64,000 bases of DNA from CBDDBX01 sp965225955. Its GTDB lineage: Bacteria > Acidobacteriota > Aminicenantia > UBA2199. The position numbers and the translations under genes were made by a program. The notes below the pieces were generated by a model. It did no database searches, had not been told where the DNA came from, and was given only the letters and a program-made list of their open reading frames with translations. The stretch is taken from NCBI GenBank assembly GCA_965225955.1, contig CBDDBX010000032.1:124001-188000 (forward strand), read 5' to 3'. Every line of letters starts with the position of its first letter. Within the stretch, counting starts at the first letter, position 1. Shown one piece after another: positions 62,234 to 64,000 of this stretch.

Positions 62234-63163
62234 TTATTTTACTTTTATTACTCTGCGATATACACTTGACCCTATTGAATCCACAACAGTCAGGTCCAGC
62301 TGAGTTCCCCTGGGGTAACTCCCTATATCCAGTTTAAAATCTATTGTTTCCAGTTTATTAAGTACTTCAGCGGATGAGTTAATAACCTCTTTATTGAACT
62401 TCTTTTTACTGAATTTGCCATCCGGCAGATAAGCTACAAGATTAATTGTAAATCTGCTTTTTGCTCTGTCTCCTGCTCTGTCAAAGGATACATTACGAAT
62501 ATTAACAGAAACTGCAAGAGAAGGATCTGAATAGTCTGCTGCAAATTTAATCAGCTTCCCTGATACAGGCCCCTCTTTTTTGTTAAAGGTAAAGTTTTTG
62601 ATTCTGTCCATGGCTGTAAGAAGTTCCATTGAAGATGCACTGAGATTGAGTCTGAATATGCCAGTACCTGATCTGTCTACAAAAACGAAACGAATTGATT
62701 CAGCTCCGGTATTATCTCTGTAGTACCACATTATTGTGTTATTAGGCAGAATTGCTTCTCCATATCGGGCTCCTGCATAATATTTTTCAACATTATTGGC
62801 AGGTCCCATTATTATATGAACCATACCTCTATCAGACTTCAGACCGGGAATTACTCCATCTCTGAAATATTTCTTCGCATGGTCGACTCTTTTGAGAATC
62901 TCTTCTTTAAAATCGTTTTCATTTTCATCTTCTGAAAAGTTACGGATTGACCAGAAACTTTCGATAAAATCTCTTCTCTGTTCAGGTGAATTCAGCTTTG
63001 AGAATATCTTTGATTCATTGCGGGTCATAAGATATCTTGCATAGAGATAAAACTCTTCTGATTCAGGGTCCATTTTCAGTTTAGCCTTGGTTGTAGCACA
63101 TGAAACCAGTAAAAGCAGTAAAACAGAAACAGCTATAGTGATAAAAGCTTTTTTCTTCATCAT
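62234..63163 (-). CDS. GWxTD-domain-type lipoprotein
   Basis: 309 residues. Lipoprotein signal (FITIAVSVLLLLLVSCATTK, lipobox LVSC). The N-terminal half shows the GWxTD family pattern: FYLYARYLMTRNESKIFSKL, RRDFIESFWSIRNF, ENDFKEEILKRVDHAKKYF, then DRGMVHIIMGPANNVEKY and IMWYYRD. The motif that names the family reads GLKSD here instead of GWxTD. The C-terminal half is beta-rich. Function unknown; the family is common in Acidobacteriota and relatives next to TPR proteins. Its ATG overlaps the stop of the upstream TPR gene by four bases. Confidence 0.8.
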   Translation of the reverse strand: MMKKKAFITIAVSVLLLLLVSCATTKAKLKMDPESEEFYLYARYLMTRNESKIFSKLNSPEQRRDFIESFWSIRNFSEDENENDFKEEILKRVDHAKKYFRDGVIPGLKSDRGMVHIIMGPANNVEKYYAGARYGEAILPNNTIMWYYRDNTGAESIRFVFVDRSGTGIFRLNLSASSMELLTAMDRIKNFTFNKKEGPVSGKLIKFAADYSDPSLAVSVNIRNVSFDRAGDRAKSRFTINLVAYLPDGKFSKKKFNKEVINSSAEVLNKLETIDFKLDIGSYPRGTQLDLTVVDSIGSSVYRRVIKVK

Positions 63164-64000
63164 TTTTTCATCTTCTCCTCAATCTGTTTAACAAGTTTCT
63201 TAATATGGGGCTGTTTTTCATGCAACTTCAGAGAAGCCCTGAGTGGTTTGATAGCGTCAGCTGGTCTTTTATCCATAAGGAGAGCTACTCCCAGAATGTT
63301 GAGAAGCTGTATGTCACTGTCATAGATCTTATTTGCCTCAAGTAGTTCAATAATTGCCTGAGGGTACATCTTCTTATTGTACAGAGCAGTTCCTTTCAGT
63401 TTATGGTATAGGAAATTGTCTGATTTTTTATCTTTAAGATGAGGTACAAGTTCAAGGATTTTGTCATGCTTTTTATCAGCAGCCAGAAAATTTATGTAGT
63501 TTTTAACTGCATCAAAAGTGTAATTACTGCTTTTAAGGGTCTCTTCATACATAAGAGCAGCCATATCCCGGTTATTAGTGTTCTGGTACTGCTGGGCAAG
63601 CATGAGTTTGTAGATGTAAGCTCTGGAATAGGGAAGCTTTCTCATGGCAATCGCAGGGTGAGGAAGTACTGATGTGTGGGATATAGTGAATGAAGATTCA
63701 GTGCTTTTTATTACATTGTTCCCGTTATCAATCAGTCTGTTTTCCAGTCTGTAATCTGCGGGAGGAAGAACCGGCATAGTTTCAAAAACATATCCTGTAG
63801 TTCCTGCGGGTATAGTTGTTTTGAAAGTTTTAATCAGTTTTTCATCCAGATCAAAAATTCTGGAAACTACCTGAAGATCTGTTTCTGAGCCCGCAGCCGA
63901 AGCAGAGCTGAAGAATTTCAATGGCTCTTTTTTTCCATAAACTGTAGTAGTGTCAACTTTGAAGTTATGATTCTCTGCAACAAATGCCGCTGTCGCAGGC
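63160..64000 (-). CDS. TPR protein, 5' end beyond the window
   Basis: The frame stays open to the right edge (upstream residues include AENHNFKVDTTTVYGKKEP), so the TTG at 63921 is not the start and at least 279 residues are present. The N-terminal part is beta-rich (VVSRIFDLDEKLIKTFK, GYVFETMPVLPPADYRLENRL), the C-terminal part has TPR-like helices (NRDMAALMYEETLKSSNYTF, MYPQAIIELLEANKIYDSD, RPADAIKPLRASLKLHEKQ). It is co-transcribed with the GWxTD-type lipoprotein. Resembles the TPR/GWxTD-associated proteins of Acidobacteriota-like genomes. Confidence 0.75.
   Translation of the reverse strand, partial: PATAAFVAENHNFKVDTTTVYGKKEPLKFFSSASAAGSETDLQVVSRIFDLDEKLIKTFKTTIPAGTTGYVFETMPVLPPADYRLENRLIDNGNNVIKSTESSFTISHTSVLPHPAIAMRKLPYSRAYIYKLMLAQQYQNTNNRDMAALMYEETLKSSNYTFDAVKNYINFLAADKKHDKILELVPHLKDKKSDNFLYHKLKGTALYNKKMYPQAIIELLEANKIYDSDIQLLNILGVALLMDKRPADAIKPLRASLKLHEKQPHIKKLVKQIEEKMKK

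Noticed and set aside
1..64000. CRISPR array, tRNA or rRNA genes
   Set aside because: No regularly spaced direct repeats, cloverleaf-type sequences or rRNA-like conserved blocks were noticed on reading both strands.

Overview
The window is AT-rich chromosomal DNA from a Gram-negative (outer-membrane) bacterium. Eight large TonB-dependent, Oar-like outer-membrane receptors with N-terminal carboxypeptidase-regulatory domains, a TPR/GWxTD-type lipoprotein operon, FtsX-type permeases without a linked ATPase, and an ECF-sigma/secretin-like operon together resemble Acidobacteriota/Aminicenantota or a neighbouring candidate phylum. That placement is inference from gene content. No rRNA, tRNA, CRISPR array or insertion sequence was recognised.

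Layout. 1-5.1 kb: tail of an upstream gene, an ErcA-like iron-dependent alcohol dehydrogenase coupled to a hybrid histidine kinase, a PepT-like M20 peptidase and a stand-alone effector-binding protein. 5.1-8.3 kb: a rearranged region in which a glutaredoxin gene has been split in two by a 2.6-kb segment carrying a frameshifted ABC permease, with a 37-bp direct repeat at the edges. 8.6-14.6 kb: a radical SAM protein, a chemoreceptor with a Cys-rich insert, and serC. 14.6-16.2 kb (minus): ECF sigma factor, one-TM putative anti-sigma protein and a secreted secretin-like protein. 16.4-20.6 kb: two exopolysaccharide genes and a ClpA/B-like double AAA protein with altered Walker B motifs. 20.7-27.5 kb: housekeeping run ftsH-cdaA-cdaR-glmM-pdxJ-like-lpdA, that is, c-di-AMP synthesis coupled to cell-wall precursor synthesis, with a PdxJ homologue that has lost its catalytic residues.

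27.8-47.8 kb: six tandem ~1000-residue Oar-like TonB receptors, nearly all with their own promoter and terminator. Four of the six (and both receptors of the later pair) have an exact sigma-54 type -24/-12 element (GG-N10-GC), and three of the six share upstream motifs at near-constant distances from it, so this looks like an enhancer-dependent regulon. A stand-alone LytTR DNA-binding protein and a stand-alone Fis-type HTH protein lie directly downstream. 49-54 kb: Ycf46-like ATPase and PepT (minus), purA, and an unknown lipoprotein. 54.1-60.6 kb: a second pair of closely related receptors, again with sigma-54 type promoters and with TTG start codons. 61.2-64 kb (minus): a TPR/GWxTD/TPR operon running off the right edge.

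The most noteworthy signals are the sigma-54 plus upstream-motif architecture of the receptor array, mosaic (gene-conversion-like) identity between receptor paralogues, the split glutaredoxin, and the PdxJ and AAA proteins with missing catalytic residues.
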